Assembly (NCBI RefSeq): GCF_009755225.1
Contig: NZ_WQKZ01000003.1
Coordinates: 434,001 to 498,000, forward strand
DNA from: Hymenobacter ginkgonis
GTDB taxonomy: Bacteria; Bacteroidota; Bacteroidia; Cytophagales; Hymenobacteraceae
DNA: 64,000 nt
Reading direction: 5' to 3'
Shown: positions 18,828-27,061 of the stretch, in pieces
Position numbering within the stretch: the first letter of the stretch is position 1
How the letters are laid out: each line of letters begins with the position of its first letter
Translations under genes and position numbers: made by a program
Notes under the pieces: generated by a model
The model's database searches: none
Seen by the model: the letters and a program-made list of their open reading frames with translations, nothing else
Told to the model about the DNA's origin: nothing

Positions 18828-19643
18828 ATGAAAAATGTATTACTAGCGCTGGCGTTGCTCGGTGCTGTGCCAGCCCTGGCCCAAACTACCAAAAAAGCCA
18901 CGACTACTAAAAAGACTACCGTGGTAAAAAAAGCGGCTACCCCCGCCAAGGCTACCCCCGCTAAAAAAGCTACCACCACTACCAAAGCGGCGGCAACTAC
19001 CCCCGCGCCGGTTGCTGCGCCCGTAGCGCCCCTCACCGAGGCCGAGGCGAGTACGGGCCTGCGCGAAGCCCTCACCACCGGCGTTACCAAAGCCGTTGCC
19101 TTTGCTTCGGAACCCGATGGGTTTAACCTCAACGACGATATCCGCATCCCGTTTCCGCCCGATGCGCAGCTCGTGGCTACTACCCTTGGCTCGCTGCCGC
19201 TGGGCAAGCAGGCCGTAGAGCAAGTAACCAACTTGCTCAACCGCGCCGCCGAAGCCGCCGCGCCCGCCGCCAAGGATATTTTTCTCAATGCCGTGCAGCA
19301 GCTTACCCTCACCGATGCCCTCACGCTCGTAACGAGCGGTAGCAAAGATGCCGCTACCGTGCTGCTGCGCAAGAATTCGGAGGCGGCCCTCAATGCGGCC
19401 CTGCGCCCGAGCATCGTGCAGAGCCTCGACCAAGTAGGCGCCAATGCAGCCTACAGCAAGCTCATCGAGCGCTACAATAAAATTCCGCTCATGACGCCCG
19501 CCAAAACCAACCTCACCGACTACGTAACGGCCCAAACCGTAGATGGCCTGTTTGTGCTGCTGGCCCAGCAGGAAGCCAAAATTCGCCAGAACCCGGCCGC
19601 CCAGTCAACCGCTATTCTGAAGCGTGTGTTCGGCAGCAAGTAA
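18828..19643 (+). CDS. Exported DUF4197 protein with Lys/Ala/Thr-rich linker
   Basis: The 271-residue protein has a signal peptide (MKNVLLALALLGAVPALAQ), a low-complexity linker of about 55 residues rich in Lys, Thr, Ala and Pro (KKATTTKKTTVVKK and similar), and a C-terminal DUF4197 domain from about residue 67. Domain marks include ASTGLREALTTGVTKAV, IRIPFPPDAQLV and LERYNKIP-like text (LIERYNKIPLMTPAKTNL). The biochemical role of DUF4197 is not established; it is a helical envelope protein. The basic linker may bind peptidoglycan or polyanions (inference), like the longer one in the amidase at 52541. It ends at a bidirectional terminator. Confidence 0.88.
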   Translation: MKNVLLALALLGAVPALAQTTKKATTTKKTTVVKKAATPAKATPAKKATTTTKAAATTPAPVAAPVAPLTEAEASTGLREALTTGVTKAVAFASEPDGFNLNDDIRIPFPPDAQLVATTLGSLPLGKQAVEQVTNLLNRAAEAAAPAAKDIFLNAVQQLTLTDALTLVTSGSKDAATVLLRKNSEAALNAALRPSIVQSLDQVGANAAYSKLIERYNKIPLMTPAKTNLTDYVTAQTVDGLFVLLAQQEAKIRQNPAAQSTAILKRVFGSK

Positions 19644-19656
19644 GGGGTAGGGCACT

Positions 19657-19706
19657 AAAACAGGAACGTCCGGCCAACCCTAAGGGTAGCCGGACGTTCC
19701 TGTTTT
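19657..19706. terminator. Palindrome, bidirectional terminator
   Basis: The arms AAAACAGGAACGTCCGGC and GCCGGACGTTCCTGTTTT are perfect, with an inner ACCCT/AGGGT stem, between convergent genes. The GGAACGTCC core resembles the short class of palindromes elsewhere in the window. Confidence 0.75.
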
Positions 19707-19729
19707 TAAGCTTCTCTAGCTAGGCTAGC

Positions 19730-20086
19730 TTAGAAATCGTCGTAGTCGTCGCCGCGGCTGCGGCCGCGCGAGCCACCACTGCCGAAGGAGTCGTCATCGT
19801 CATCATCGGCGTCGAGGTCGTCATCTTCCAAGGGGCTCAGGCCGATGCTGCCATCGGGGTCTTCAGCCGCTTCGGCGGTCGAAAACTCGTCTTCGGTCAT
19901 CGAAGCGAGGTCCAGTGCCTCATCGTGCGAAGAGCCGGTATCGCGCCACATCAGGTAGTCGGCGTATTTGGCCGACAGCTGGTCTTCGCCCGAGCCGCGG
20001 GTTTTGGCCCCGCCGGTGCGTGCAAAAGTGTCTAGGTTATCGTCGTCTTCGAGGGCGTCGTCGTCCAGGTTATCGTACTGTCGCAT
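19730..20086 (-). CDS. Small, very acidic protein, unknown
   Basis: I do not recognise a domain. The 118-residue product is dominated by Asp and Glu (for example DLDADDDDDDSF near the C-terminus), with a central helical, less charged block (YADYLMWRDTGSSHDEALDL) and a Gly/Arg/Ser/Asp tail. It has no signal peptide or membrane segment, so it is probably cytoplasmic and partly disordered. Codon use and GC match the neighbourhood. It converges on the DUF4197 gene. The ATG at 20086 is preceded by a TATCTTCG-like near-match to the -7 element about 55 bases upstream. Confidence 0.7.
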   Translation of the reverse strand: MRQYDNLDDDALEDDDNLDTFARTGGAKTRGSGEDQLSAKYADYLMWRDTGSSHDEALDLASMTEDEFSTAEAAEDPDGSIGLSPLEDDDLDADDDDDDSFGSGGSRGRSRGDDYDDF

Positions 20087-20207
20087 GGCAAAAAGGGCAG
20101 CAGGAAGTGAATAAATAAGGTTTCTAACGGAGCTGCGAAGATACGGCCGGAGCCGAAATGGGTTTTATTCGACCTTCATTTTTTCTGATTGGCCAGCTGC
20201 CGCAGGC

Positions 20208-20777
20208 TCAGGCGCGCAGGGCTACGTTTTGGTAAATTTCGGCCAGCGGCAGTTCCATGCCCAAATCGGGTAGCAAAATCACGTCGTCCAGCCCGGTAAA
20301 GCCATACACGTTCAGCAGCCCGTTTTCATTGCGCGAACCTAGCGACACGCGGGCCGCGTACTCCGTTACCAGCAGCACGTGCTGCACCGTTGGAATGCGG
20401 TAGTACGACTCAAATACCTGGGCAAAATGCGCGGGCATTGCGTGGGGCAATACCTTAACTAGTAGGCTGGGGTTGAGCAGGTTATCGTGGTGGCCATCGG
20501 GCCAAAACTCCGCTTCGCCGCACACCAGCGCCGCGTCGGGGTAGGTATAGAGCGGGCCGTCGGGCACGTATAGGCGCCGGTGGCTACCCTGCACTTTCCA
20601 GGGGCGGCCGTTTAGCTGCTGGGCCAGGCTGGTGCAGATATTGCCCGCCAGCATGGCGTGCGCCTCGCTCATGGCCGGCATTGGCAGCACTTCCCCATTC
20701 ACGTATTCGCTGGGTTGAGACGCCCGTCGCTCGGCAGCTAGGTAGGCCTCTTCGGGGCTAGAAGGGGGGGTAGGCAT
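20208..20777 (-). CDS. Uma2-family (PD-(D/E)XK-like) protein, active site probably degenerate
   Basis: The 189-residue protein aligns with the Uma2/DUF820 family of restriction-like nucleases: EYVNGEVLPMPAMSEAHAML near the start, GPLYTYPDAALVCGE in the middle, and a late LLVTEY strand. The active site should include Asp of the YPD motif and a Glu in a VEVLS strand, with a Lys after it. Here the Asp is present, but the strand reads LLVKVLPHAMPAHF, so the Glu position carries Lys and the usual following pattern (DRGEKF-like) is changed to HFAQVFESY. The fold may be kept with activity lost. The family is abundant in cyanobacteria and Bacteroidota, and its role is poorly defined. Confidence 0.8.
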   Translation of the reverse strand: MPTPPSSPEEAYLAAERRASQPSEYVNGEVLPMPAMSEAHAMLAGNICTSLAQQLNGRPWKVQGSHRRLYVPDGPLYTYPDAALVCGEAEFWPDGHHDNLLNPSLLVKVLPHAMPAHFAQVFESYYRIPTVQHVLLVTEYAARVSLGSRNENGLLNVYGFTGLDDVILLPDLGMELPLAEIYQNVALRA

Positions 20778-20843
20778 GGGGTAAAAGGTGGAATAATTTC
20801 GTTAAACATACGGCTGCCCGCCACTCCATTCCCTACCCCCGGG

Positions 20844-21467
20844 CTACGACTGGAAGTCCGTAATCCGCACTTGCGCCTCGCAAAAGGCATATTCGGCCGG
20901 CACGTTGGAGGAAACGATAACCAGCCGGCCCGCGTCGCGCACTCGCGCCACGTGCTCCAGATACCAGGCCGCACCGGTGGCATCTAGGTTGGTGGTGGGC
21001 TCGTCGAGCAGCAGCAGCGGGGCTGCCGCGTACAGCGCCAGCCCTAGCTTGAGGCGCTGCTTCATGCCCGACGAAAACTCGCGCACCGGCTGGTGCCGCG
21101 CCTTTTGCAAGTACATGAGCTCAACCAACGCGGCGGGGGTAAGGCCCGGCCGCAGCGGTTTGAGGCGCGTGTGAAAGGCTAGCAGTTCTAGCAGCGTAAA
21201 GTCTTCGGGCAGTTCAAGATAGGGGGCGCAGTAAGCGAGCTGGCGCGGCACCTCGGCCACGGGCAGCGGCTGGCCGCCCAGCGTATAGGTCAGCTCGCCA
21301 GCGGTGGGTAGGAGCTGGCCTGCTAAAATGCTGAGCAGGGTGCTCTTGCCCGCGCCGTTGGGGCCCAGCACCGCCGTGGCCGTGCCGGGCCGAAAATCGT
21401 GGCTCAGGCCTTTAAAAATCCATTGGCGACCGTAGCGACGGCCCAGCCCGTGGGCTTTAATCTGCAC
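20844..21467 (-). CDS. ABC transporter ATP-binding protein
   Basis: A 207-residue stand-alone ATPase subunit, with Walker A GPNGAGKST, a degenerate signature EFSSGMKQRL, Walker B LLLLDEPTTNLD and a C-terminal switch region where His is replaced (VIVSSNV). It is a CcmA-like type with short helical domain. The cognate permease is not adjacent. A GTG at 21467 is chosen: it overlaps the lpxA stop by 11 bases, the pattern of translational coupling. A longer frame to 21527 overlaps lpxA by 71 bases, and its first 20 residues are out-of-frame lpxA sequence. The place at the end of the lpx cluster suggests a link to envelope building, but that is inference. Confidence 0.85.
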   Translation of the reverse strand: MQIKAHGLGRRYGRQWIFKGLSHDFRPGTATAVLGPNGAGKSTLLSILAGQLLPTAGELTYTLGGQPLPVAEVPRQLAYCAPYLELPEDFTLLELLAFHTRLKPLRPGLTPAALVELMYLQKARHQPVREFSSGMKQRLKLGLALYAAAPLLLLDEPTTNLDATGAAWYLEHVARVRDAGRLVIVSSNVPAEYAFCEAQVRITDFQS

Positions 21468-22260
21468 TTTCTTCGCTTTTGCGGCGGCCGGGGCCTTTAA
21501 TAATGCCGCGCTCGGCGCCGCGCACAAACTCCACTACCGTATCACGCTCCACCGAAAAAGGCACTTCGGCCTCGATGCGCGTGAGGGCATCTTGCATGCC
21601 CATACCGCTCAAATAAAGCAGCCGGTACAACTCATGAATTTCGTGGATGCGCGCTTCGGAAAAACCGCGGCGGCTCATGCCCACCGAGTTAACCCCAGCG
21701 TAGGTAAGCGGCTCGCGAGCGGCTTTCACAAAAGGCGGCACATCGGAGCGCACCAGCGAGCCCCCCGCAATAAAGGAGTGCGCGCCAATCTTAGTAAACT
21801 GGTGAATGGCCGTGGTGCCGCCGATAATTGCCCATTCGCCCACTTGCACGTGGCCCGCCATTTGGGTAGCATTGGAGATAACGCAGTGGTCGCCCACTAG
21901 GCAATCGTGGGCGATGTGTACATAGGCCTGTAGCAGGCAGTGGCTGCCCACCACGGTGCGCCCGCGGTCGATGGTGCCGCGATTCACGGTCACGCACTCG
22001 CGCAGCACAGTGTAGTCGCCCACGTGGGCCGTGGTTACTTCACCAGCAAACTTCAAATCTTGCGGAATAGCCGATACCACGGCGCCCGGAAATATCTGGC
22101 AGTGCGCGCCAATGCGCGCCCCATCCATAATGGTCACGTTGGGACCAATCCAAGTATTTTCGCCAATCTCCACGTCGCCGGCAATGGTAGTGAACGGTTC
22201 GACGGTAACCCCCGGCGCAAGCCGGGCAGCGGGGTGGATATAGGCGAGCGGAGAAATCAT
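21457..22260 (-). CDS. lpxA: Acyl-ACP--UDP-N-acetylglucosamine O-acyltransferase
   Basis: First step of lipid A synthesis, adding a 3-hydroxyacyl chain to UDP-GlcNAc in the cytoplasm. The 267-residue protein is a left-handed beta helix with hexapeptide repeats from residue 4 to about 190 (SPLAYIHPAARLAPGVTVEP and onward), the catalytic His within YVHIAHDCLVGDHC, and a C-terminal helical domain with RRGFSEARIHEIHELYRLLY. The ATG at 22260 begins the first repeat. It lies in an operon-like row with lpxD and lpxC/fabZ upstream, though 116 AT-rich bases separate it from lpxC/fabZ, and is coupled to the ABC ATPase downstream. Confidence 0.96.
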   Translation of the reverse strand: MISPLAYIHPAARLAPGVTVEPFTTIAGDVEIGENTWIGPNVTIMDGARIGAHCQIFPGAVVSAIPQDLKFAGEVTTAHVGDYTVLRECVTVNRGTIDRGRTVVGSHCLLQAYVHIAHDCLVGDHCVISNATQMAGHVQVGEWAIIGGTTAIHQFTKIGAHSFIAGGSLVRSDVPPFVKAAREPLTYAGVNSVGMSRRGFSEARIHEIHELYRLLYLSGMGMQDALTRIEAEVPFSVERDTVVEFVRGAERGIIKGPGRRKSEESAD

Positions 22261-22376
22261 TTTTGGGAATTGATGGATTATAAATTATGAGTTAAGAATT
22301 AAGTGGGTATAAGCCAAGCAATTTGGGAGGGTAAACGCCAGCTTATAGCCCATAATTCAATAGCTTCATAATTAAA

Positions 22377-23774
22377 CTAAACGTTATCCTTGCGCACGAT
22401 GGCGGCGCTCATCTCGGCGTCGCACACCACTTTGCCATTCACAAAGGCCTGGCCTTTCATTTTGGCAATGCCGCGCTTGATAGGGGCCGTGAGCTGGCAA
22501 TGAAAAATAACGGTGTCGCCGGGCAGTACCTTTTTGCGGAAGCGCGCATTCTCAATACCCAAAAAATACTGCCAATAGTTCTCGGGGTCGGGTACGGTAT
22601 TCATCACCAAAATGCCGCCAGTCTGGGCCATGGCCTCAATCTGCAACACGCCGGGCATCACAGGATTACCCGGAAAATGACCCTGGAAAAAGGGCTCGTT
22701 CATGGTGATATTTTTCACCGCCGTCACCATCTGCGAGTCAAGGTGAATGACCTTGTCGAGCAGCAGGAAGGGGTAGCGATGCGGCAGCACCTGCATAATG
22801 CGGTTAATGTCCATCACCGGCTCGCGGGCGGGGTCGTACACTGGCACCGCGCTGGTGCGGTCTTCGAGCATGCGCTTTTTGATGCGCTTGGCGAAGGCTA
22901 CGTTGGCCGCGTGGCCGGGGCGAGCGGCCAGAATCTGGCCTTTCAGCGGGCGGCCTACCAGGGCGAGGTCGCCCACGAGGTCGAGCAGCTTGTGACGGGC
23001 GGGCTCGTTTTTGTGGCGCAGGTCCACGTTGTTGAGGATGCCTTCCTTTTTTACCGACACCTTGGGCTTGCCCAGCATGGCGGCGAGTTCGTCGAGCTCG
23101 TCTTCGCTCACGGCGCGGTCAACGACCACGATGGCGTTGCTCAAATCGCCCCCCTTGATGAGGTTTGACTTGTAGAGGTATTCTAACTCGTGCAAGAAGC
23201 AGAAAGTGCGCGACGAAGCAATCTCGTCGCTAAACTGCCCAATATCGGTGAGCGACGCGTGCTGCGAGCCTAGGACCGGCGAGTTGTAGTCAACCATCAC
23301 CGTGAGGCGGTAGTCGGAGAGGGGTAGGGCTGCTATTTCGACGCCCCGCGCATTATCCATGTAGCGGATAGTGTCGGGAATCTCGTAATAGTTGCGCAGT
23401 GCATTTTGCTCCTCAAAGCCCACCGTATTAAGGGCCTTGATGAACTCAAACGACGAGCCATCCATGATGGGCGGCTCGGGGCCACTGAGCTGGATGAGCA
23501 CGTTATCGAGCTGCAAGCCCACTAGCGCCGCCAGCGTGTGCTCCACGGTGTTGATGCGAGCGCCGTTCTGCTCAATGGTCGTCCCGCGTGAAAGGTCCAC
23601 CACGTTGTCGACGTCGGCATCCACGAGGGGCTGGCCAGGCAAATCAACGCGCTGAAACTTGTAGCCGTGGCCCACGGGCGCAGGACAGAAAGTCATGGTA
23701 GCCTCGGCGCCAGTGTGGAGGCCAATGCCCCGCACCGTAACGGGGGCCTTGATGGTGTGTTGTTTGTCGTTCAT
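22377..23774 (-). CDS. lpxC/fabZ: Bifunctional UDP-3-O-acyl-GlcNAc deacetylase / 3-hydroxyacyl-ACP dehydratase
   Basis: A natural fusion, typical of Bacteroidota, that couples the committed step of lipid A synthesis (zinc deacetylase LpxC, about residues 1-310) to the FabZ dehydratase of fatty-acid synthesis (about 320-465). Zinc-site marks in LpxC are NTVEHTLAALVGL and RHKLLDLVGDLALVG. FabZ shows VLPHRYPFLLLDKV and the active-site helix GHFPGNPVMPGVLQIEAMAQ with its His and Glu. The ATG at 23774 gives the conserved DKQHTIKAPVTVRGIGLHTG start. A TAGCTTTG element overlaps the lpxD stop 118 bases upstream, so it may have its own promoter besides read-through from lpxD. Confidence 0.97.
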   Translation of the reverse strand: MNDKQHTIKAPVTVRGIGLHTGAEATMTFCPAPVGHGYKFQRVDLPGQPLVDADVDNVVDLSRGTTIEQNGARINTVEHTLAALVGLQLDNVLIQLSGPEPPIMDGSSFEFIKALNTVGFEEQNALRNYYEIPDTIRYMDNARGVEIAALPLSDYRLTVMVDYNSPVLGSQHASLTDIGQFSDEIASSRTFCFLHELEYLYKSNLIKGGDLSNAIVVVDRAVSEDELDELAAMLGKPKVSVKKEGILNNVDLRHKNEPARHKLLDLVGDLALVGRPLKGQILAARPGHAANVAFAKRIKKRMLEDRTSAVPVYDPAREPVMDINRIMQVLPHRYPFLLLDKVIHLDSQMVTAVKNITMNEPFFQGHFPGNPVMPGVLQIEAMAQTGGILVMNTVPDPENYWQYFLGIENARFRKKVLPGDTVIFHCQLTAPIKRGIAKMKGQAFVNGKVVCDAEMSAAIVRKDNV

Positions 23775-23779
23775 TTAGA

Positions 23780-23880
23780 AGCTGTTAGCTGTCAGCTGTT
23801 GGCTAATAGCTTTGGGGTCAGGAAAGCTAAAAAAAGAAGTCAGAACGTCGCTAACAGCTAACAGCTAACAGCCAACGGCT
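23780..23880. repeat. AGCTGTTAGC-type inverted repeat cluster
   Basis: Several copies of the word AGCTGTTAGC/GCTAACAGCT are packed on both sides of a 35-base spacer: AGCTGTTAGCTGTCAGCTG on the left and CTAACAGCTAACAGCTAAC on the right. The two halves can pair into a long hairpin in the lpxC leader or gene spacer. It could affect lpxC expression or be a simple repeat remnant. Confidence 0.6.
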
Positions 23881-23891
23881 CAAACCGGGTG

Positions 23892-23899
23892 CAAAGCTA
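23892..23899 (-). promoter_or_regulatory. Possible internal -7 promoter element for lpxC/fabZ
   Basis: TAGCTTTG on the minus strand, overlapping the lpxD stop codon and leaving a long leader that includes the inverted repeat at 23780-23880. The consensus match is the only support. Confidence 0.35.
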
Positions 23900-24937
23900 A
23901 AGCTTTTCCGGCGCTGGCTGGTTTTTTTCGAGGTTCACCACGCGTTGTTCCAGCTCGGGCAGGCGCCGAAAAACAACCTGGGCCCGCTGGTTCTGCTTAA
24001 AATCGAAGGCGGTAGAGCCTTGCAAAATCTGGCCTTCCTGCCGCACCGTTTTGCCGATACCAGCCTGCGCTGTGACGGTGGTTTTGTTGGCCAGCGATAC
24101 GTGGCCAGCCATGCCTACTTGCCCGGCCAACACGCAATAGTCGCCCACTTTGGCCGAGCCCGCAATACCGGTTTGAGCCGCTATCACGGTGTGGCGGCCA
24201 ATTTCCACGTTGTGCGCCAGTTGCACAAGGTTGTCAATTTTAGCGCCTTGCCGCACCACCGTGCTGCCCATGGTGGCGCAGTCGATGGTGGCGTTGGCGC
24301 CGATGCTCACATCGTCTTCGAGCACCACGTTCCCAATCTGCGGAATGGCCTTGTATGAGCCGTCGGCCTGCGGCGCGAAGCCAAAGCCATCGGTGCCCAC
24401 GACTGCGCCGGCCTTCACCACGCAACGCTGGCCGATGACGGTGTCGGAATAAATCTTGGCCCCCGCGTGAATAATACTATTGTCGCCGATGCGCACCCGG
24501 TCGCCGATGTAGGCGTGCGGAAAAATCAGCACGTTTTCGCCCAGCACGCAGCCCTCGCCGATGTACGAAAAAGCGCCGCGGTAATGCCCGGCGCCAATTG
24601 TGGAGCTCTCGCCCATAAAGGCGGGCTGCTCAACGCCGCGCCGCGCCGTGCGGGTCGCTTGCTGGTAAAATTCGAGCAGCTTGGTAAAGGCCAAATAGGG
24701 CTCGGTTACCCGGATGAGGGTAGGGCTTACCGGCTGGCGCAAAATCAACTCGGGGCTGACAATGACGGCGGTAGCGCCAGTAGTGTAGAGGTAGGGCTCG
24801 TATTTGGCATTCGCCAGGAACGCCAAGGAGCCGGGGCCGGCTTCTTCAATTTTTGCCAGGCCGGTAACGGCAGCGGTGGCGTCGCCTTCGACGGTGCCGC
24901 CCAGCACGTGGGCAATCTGACCAACGGTAAATTCCAT
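23897..24937 (-). CDS. lpxD: UDP-3-O-acylglucosamine N-acyltransferase
   Basis: Third step of lipid A synthesis, adding the second 3-hydroxyacyl chain. The 346-residue protein has the N-terminal uridine-binding domain ([20 protein letters not shown], then [16 protein letters not shown]), a long hexapeptide beta helix (about residues 105-300) with the catalytic His in [18 protein letters not shown], and a C-terminal helix rich in Arg, Glu and Leu. The ATG at 24937 is preferred over a TTG three codons upstream, which lies almost in the promoter element. The gene heads the lpxD, lpxC/fabZ, lpxA row; LpxB and LpxH are not in the window. Confidence 0.96.
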   Translation of the reverse strand: MEFTVGQIAHVLGGTVEGDATAAVTGLAKIEEAGPGSLAFLANAKYEPYLYTTGATAVIVSPELILRQPVSPTLIRVTEPYLAFTKLLEFYQQATRTARRGVEQPAFMGESSTIGAGHYRGAFSYIGEGCVLGENVLIFPHAYIGDRVRIGDNSIIHAGAKIYSDTVIGQRCVVKAGAVVGTDGFGFAPQADGSYKAIPQIGNVVLEDDVSIGANATIDCATMGSTVVRQGAKIDNLVQLAHNVEIGRHTVIAAQTGIAGSAKVGDYCVLAGQVGMAGHVSLANKTTVTAQAGIGKTVRQEGQILQGSTAFDFKQNQRAQVVFRRLPELEQRVVNLEKNQPAPEKL

Positions 24938-24943
24938 AGGCCG

Positions 24944-24951
24944 CAAAAGTA
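24944..24951 (-). promoter_or_regulatory. -7 promoter element abutting lpxD
   Basis: TACTTTTG on the minus strand, with its last base only 7 bases before the lpxD ATG, so the transcript should begin at or within a few bases of the start codon. Confidence 0.5.
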
Positions 24952-24964
24952 CGGGCCGCGCCCG

Positions 24965-25342
24965 CTACGGCAGGTGCAGAATATCGGTGCCGAAGTAATC
25001 GTGCAGCCGCGCACGCAGCAAGTCGATAAGCGCCGCGTCCTGAAAGGGATAGTCGTCGGGGATGCGCAGGTTGATAATTGCCTTGCCGCGCAGCTCGTCT
25101 TGAAACTTGGCGCGCAGGCGGTCGGCGTGCCGTTTTTCCATCACAAATACGATGTCGGCCCAGCCCAGGTGCCCGGCCGAAACCCGTATCCGCGCGCCCG
25201 GCTCGGTGCCTGCCGAGCGGGCCTGCATCAGCGGATGCTCATCAAAAAGGCGCTCGGCCGTGAGGCTGCGCCAGCGGTTTTGACTGCAAATAAAAAGCAG
25301 CTGGCGTGGTAGGGAGGGGGTAGGGGTTGGCGATAGAGGCAT
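24965..25342 (-). CDS. Low-molecular-weight protein tyrosine phosphatase-like protein
   Basis: A 125-residue cytoplasmic protein with the CX5R phosphatase loop near its N-terminus (C19 to R25, CSQNRWR), as in LFICSQNRWRSLTAERLF, followed by RSAGTEP and VFVMEKRHADRL. It belongs to the short, roughly 105-residue branch of this family; the usual Asp acid is in IPDDYPF. The first 13 residues (Pro/Ser/Thr-rich) precede the fold and may be non-conserved; the ATG at 25342 is the only good start. It stands upstream of lpxD on the same strand with a 27-base gap, so some co-transcription is possible. Confidence 0.88.
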   Translation of the reverse strand: MPLSPTPTPSLPRQLLFICSQNRWRSLTAERLFDEHPLMQARSAGTEPGARIRVSAGHLGWADIVFVMEKRHADRLRAKFQDELRGKAIINLRIPDDYPFQDAALIDLLRARLHDYFGTDILHLP

Positions 25343-25375
25343 TAATTGAAAGCAAGGATAGACAGCTTTCTAATA

Positions 25376-25481
25376 GACCGTTATGCCGAGCGCAGCGCAG
25401 CATCTCGCGTGGGGCAGTAACCCCTGGCGTTAGAAATTACTGCTGCACGCGAGATGCTGCGCTGCGCTCGGCATAACGGTC
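25376..25481. repeat. Long palindromic element, REP/MITE-like
   Basis: Perfect 35-base arms (25376-25410 and 25447-25481) enclose a 36-base loop. The arms carry CCGAGCGCAGCGCAGCATCT, and the loop contains AGTAACCCCTGGCG, similar to AGTAACCCAATGGCG in the element at 28728. It lies between same-strand genes: after the DEAD-box helicase stop and before the phosphatase start. Confidence 0.8.
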
Positions 25482-25503
25482 CCTTTTTACGATAATTCCT
25501 TAC

Positions 25504-26937
25504 TTAATCCACATCCGTTACGCGCACTTTCACGCCTTTTACCTTGGCGCCATTCAGGCGCTCCAGCAATTGCGCGGCTTGCGCGCGCGGCACGGCCACG
25601 TACGAATAAAAATCGAACACTTCGATGCGGCCAATAGCTTCGCGGTCGAGGCCGCCCACGTTGACGAAGGCACCTACCAAGTCGTGGGCGCTCACTTTGT
25701 GCTTTTTGCCGGCCGTAACGTGGAGCGTCACCGTTTCGGGGCGGGGCGGGCGCGGGGCGCTGGCGGCGGGCAGAGGCGGCGGGCTTAGGCGGGCCCACTG
25801 CACATCTTGGGCGGCGGGCCAGCCCTGTACCCTGGTTTGCTCGGGGGGGGTAGCGAGCAGGTGGGCGGTGCCCGCTACGCCCGCCCGCGCCGTGCGCCCG
25901 GCGCGGTGCTGGAAGGTTTCGGCATCATGCGGCAGGTCGTACTGGATGACCGTGTCGAGCGAAGGCACATCGAGGCCGCGGGCAGCTACGTCGGTGGCTA
26001 CCAAGGCCTGCGCCGAGTTATTGCGCAGCTTCATGAGGGCTTTGTCGCGCTCGGGCTGGGGCAATTTGCCGTGCAGTACCTCGGCAGCTACCCCCCGGCC
26101 GCGCAGAAACTGCGCCAGCTCCTGCACCAACTCGCGGGTATTGGCGAAGATGAGCGTTTGGCCGGTGCCGGGCTGCTGCAACAGGTGGTAGAGGGCGGCG
26201 GGCTTTTGCTCCACGGCGTTCAACAAGTGGCCGCGCAGCGTGAGCGACGACGGCATGCTGGCCGCGCCCGCCTCGCCGTGGGCGTCGTTGCCCAGGCCGC
26301 CGGAGGCGGCCAGCATGCGCGGGCGAGTGAGGTAATCGCGCACCAGGGCCATCACCTTATCGGGCATGGTGGCCGAGAACAAGAGCGTTTGCCGGCGCCG
26401 GGGCAAGCGGCTAACGATGGTCGCCATTTCCTGCTGAAATTTCAGCTCCAGCAACTTATCGGCCTCATCCAATACCATGACTTTGAGCTGGTTCGGGATG
26501 ATATTGCGCTTTTCTAGGTGGTCGAGTAAACGGCCGGGGGTAGCCACCACTATGTGCGGCGTTTGCTGCAAGGTCTTCACCTCGTCGCGCATGGCGTGGC
26601 CGCCGTAGAGGGCCGCTACCCGCAGGCCGGGCGCCTCTAGGTACTTGCCCAGCGACTTGAGCGCCTCGCGTACTTGCAAGGCCAACTCGCGGGCCGGCAC
26701 AATAATGATGGCCTGCACGGCCTTCACCTTGGGGTCAATTTGGGCCAAGATGGCGAGGCCATAGGCCGCAGTTTTGCCCGAGCCAGTGGGCGCTTGGCCA
26801 GCCACGTCCTGCCCTTCGAGGGCGGGCGCGAGCACGAGCGCCTGCACGGGGGTAGGCTGCGTAAAGTTCAGCTCGGCCAGTGCCTGGAGGAGCGGGGCCG
26901 AGAGGTTAAAATCGGCGAAAGATGCGGGGGTATTCAC
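25504..26937 (-). CDS. DEAD-box RNA helicase, DbpA-like
   Basis: A 477-residue ATP-dependent RNA helicase. N-terminal RecA domain: Q motif (NFTQPTPVQ), motif I APTGSGKTAA, motif II DEAD in VLDEADKLLE, motif III SAT. C-terminal RecA domain: ARGLDVPSLDTVIQYDLP and HRAGRTARAG. The last 75 residues (from VTLHVTAGKKHKVSAHDLVG to the end) form a DbpA-type RNA-binding domain, which in DbpA targets hairpin 92 of 23S rRNA, so a role in large-subunit assembly is likely. It starts with GTG at 26937, five bases after a TACCTTTG promoter element, and is followed by the long palindrome at 25376. Confidence 0.93.
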   Translation of the reverse strand: MNTPASFADFNLSAPLLQALAELNFTQPTPVQALVLAPALEGQDVAGQAPTGSGKTAAYGLAILAQIDPKVKAVQAIIIVPARELALQVREALKSLGKYLEAPGLRVAALYGGHAMRDEVKTLQQTPHIVVATPGRLLDHLEKRNIIPNQLKVMVLDEADKLLELKFQQEMATIVSRLPRRRQTLLFSATMPDKVMALVRDYLTRPRMLAASGGLGNDAHGEAGAASMPSSLTLRGHLLNAVEQKPAALYHLLQQPGTGQTLIFANTRELVQELAQFLRGRGVAAEVLHGKLPQPERDKALMKLRNNSAQALVATDVAARGLDVPSLDTVIQYDLPHDAETFQHRAGRTARAGVAGTAHLLATPPEQTRVQGWPAAQDVQWARLSPPPLPAASAPRPPRPETVTLHVTAGKKHKVSAHDLVGAFVNVGGLDREAIGRIEVFDFYSYVAVPRAQAAQLLERLNGAKVKGVKVRVTDVD

Positions 26938-26941
26938 TCAG

Positions 26942-26949
26942 CAAAGGTA
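26942..26949 (-). promoter_or_regulatory. -7 promoter element abutting the DEAD-box helicase
   Basis: TACCTTTG on the minus strand, with five bases to the GTG start codon. The predicted transcript is leaderless or nearly so. Confidence 0.5.
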
Positions 26950-27061
26950 CGGCCGGCGGCAATGGGGAATTTGGCAGGAAAGGTTTGGAGTTTAAAATCA
27001 GGCGTTTGGAAGGAGAAATGAGCAAAGTTGAGGCTATAATTCCACCTGCTACATCCGTGAC

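Noticed and set aside
20844..21527. Longer start for the ABC ATPase at 21527
   Set aside because: It would overlap lpxA by 71 bases, and the added residues come from the lpxA coding sequence in another frame.
22500..23168. A 222-codon plus-strand frame
   Set aside because: Antisense to lpxC/fabZ, whose motifs leave no doubt about the coding strand.
24467..25312. A 281-codon plus-strand frame
   Set aside because: Covers lpxD and the phosphatase gene on the other strand, both of which have clear catalytic motifs.
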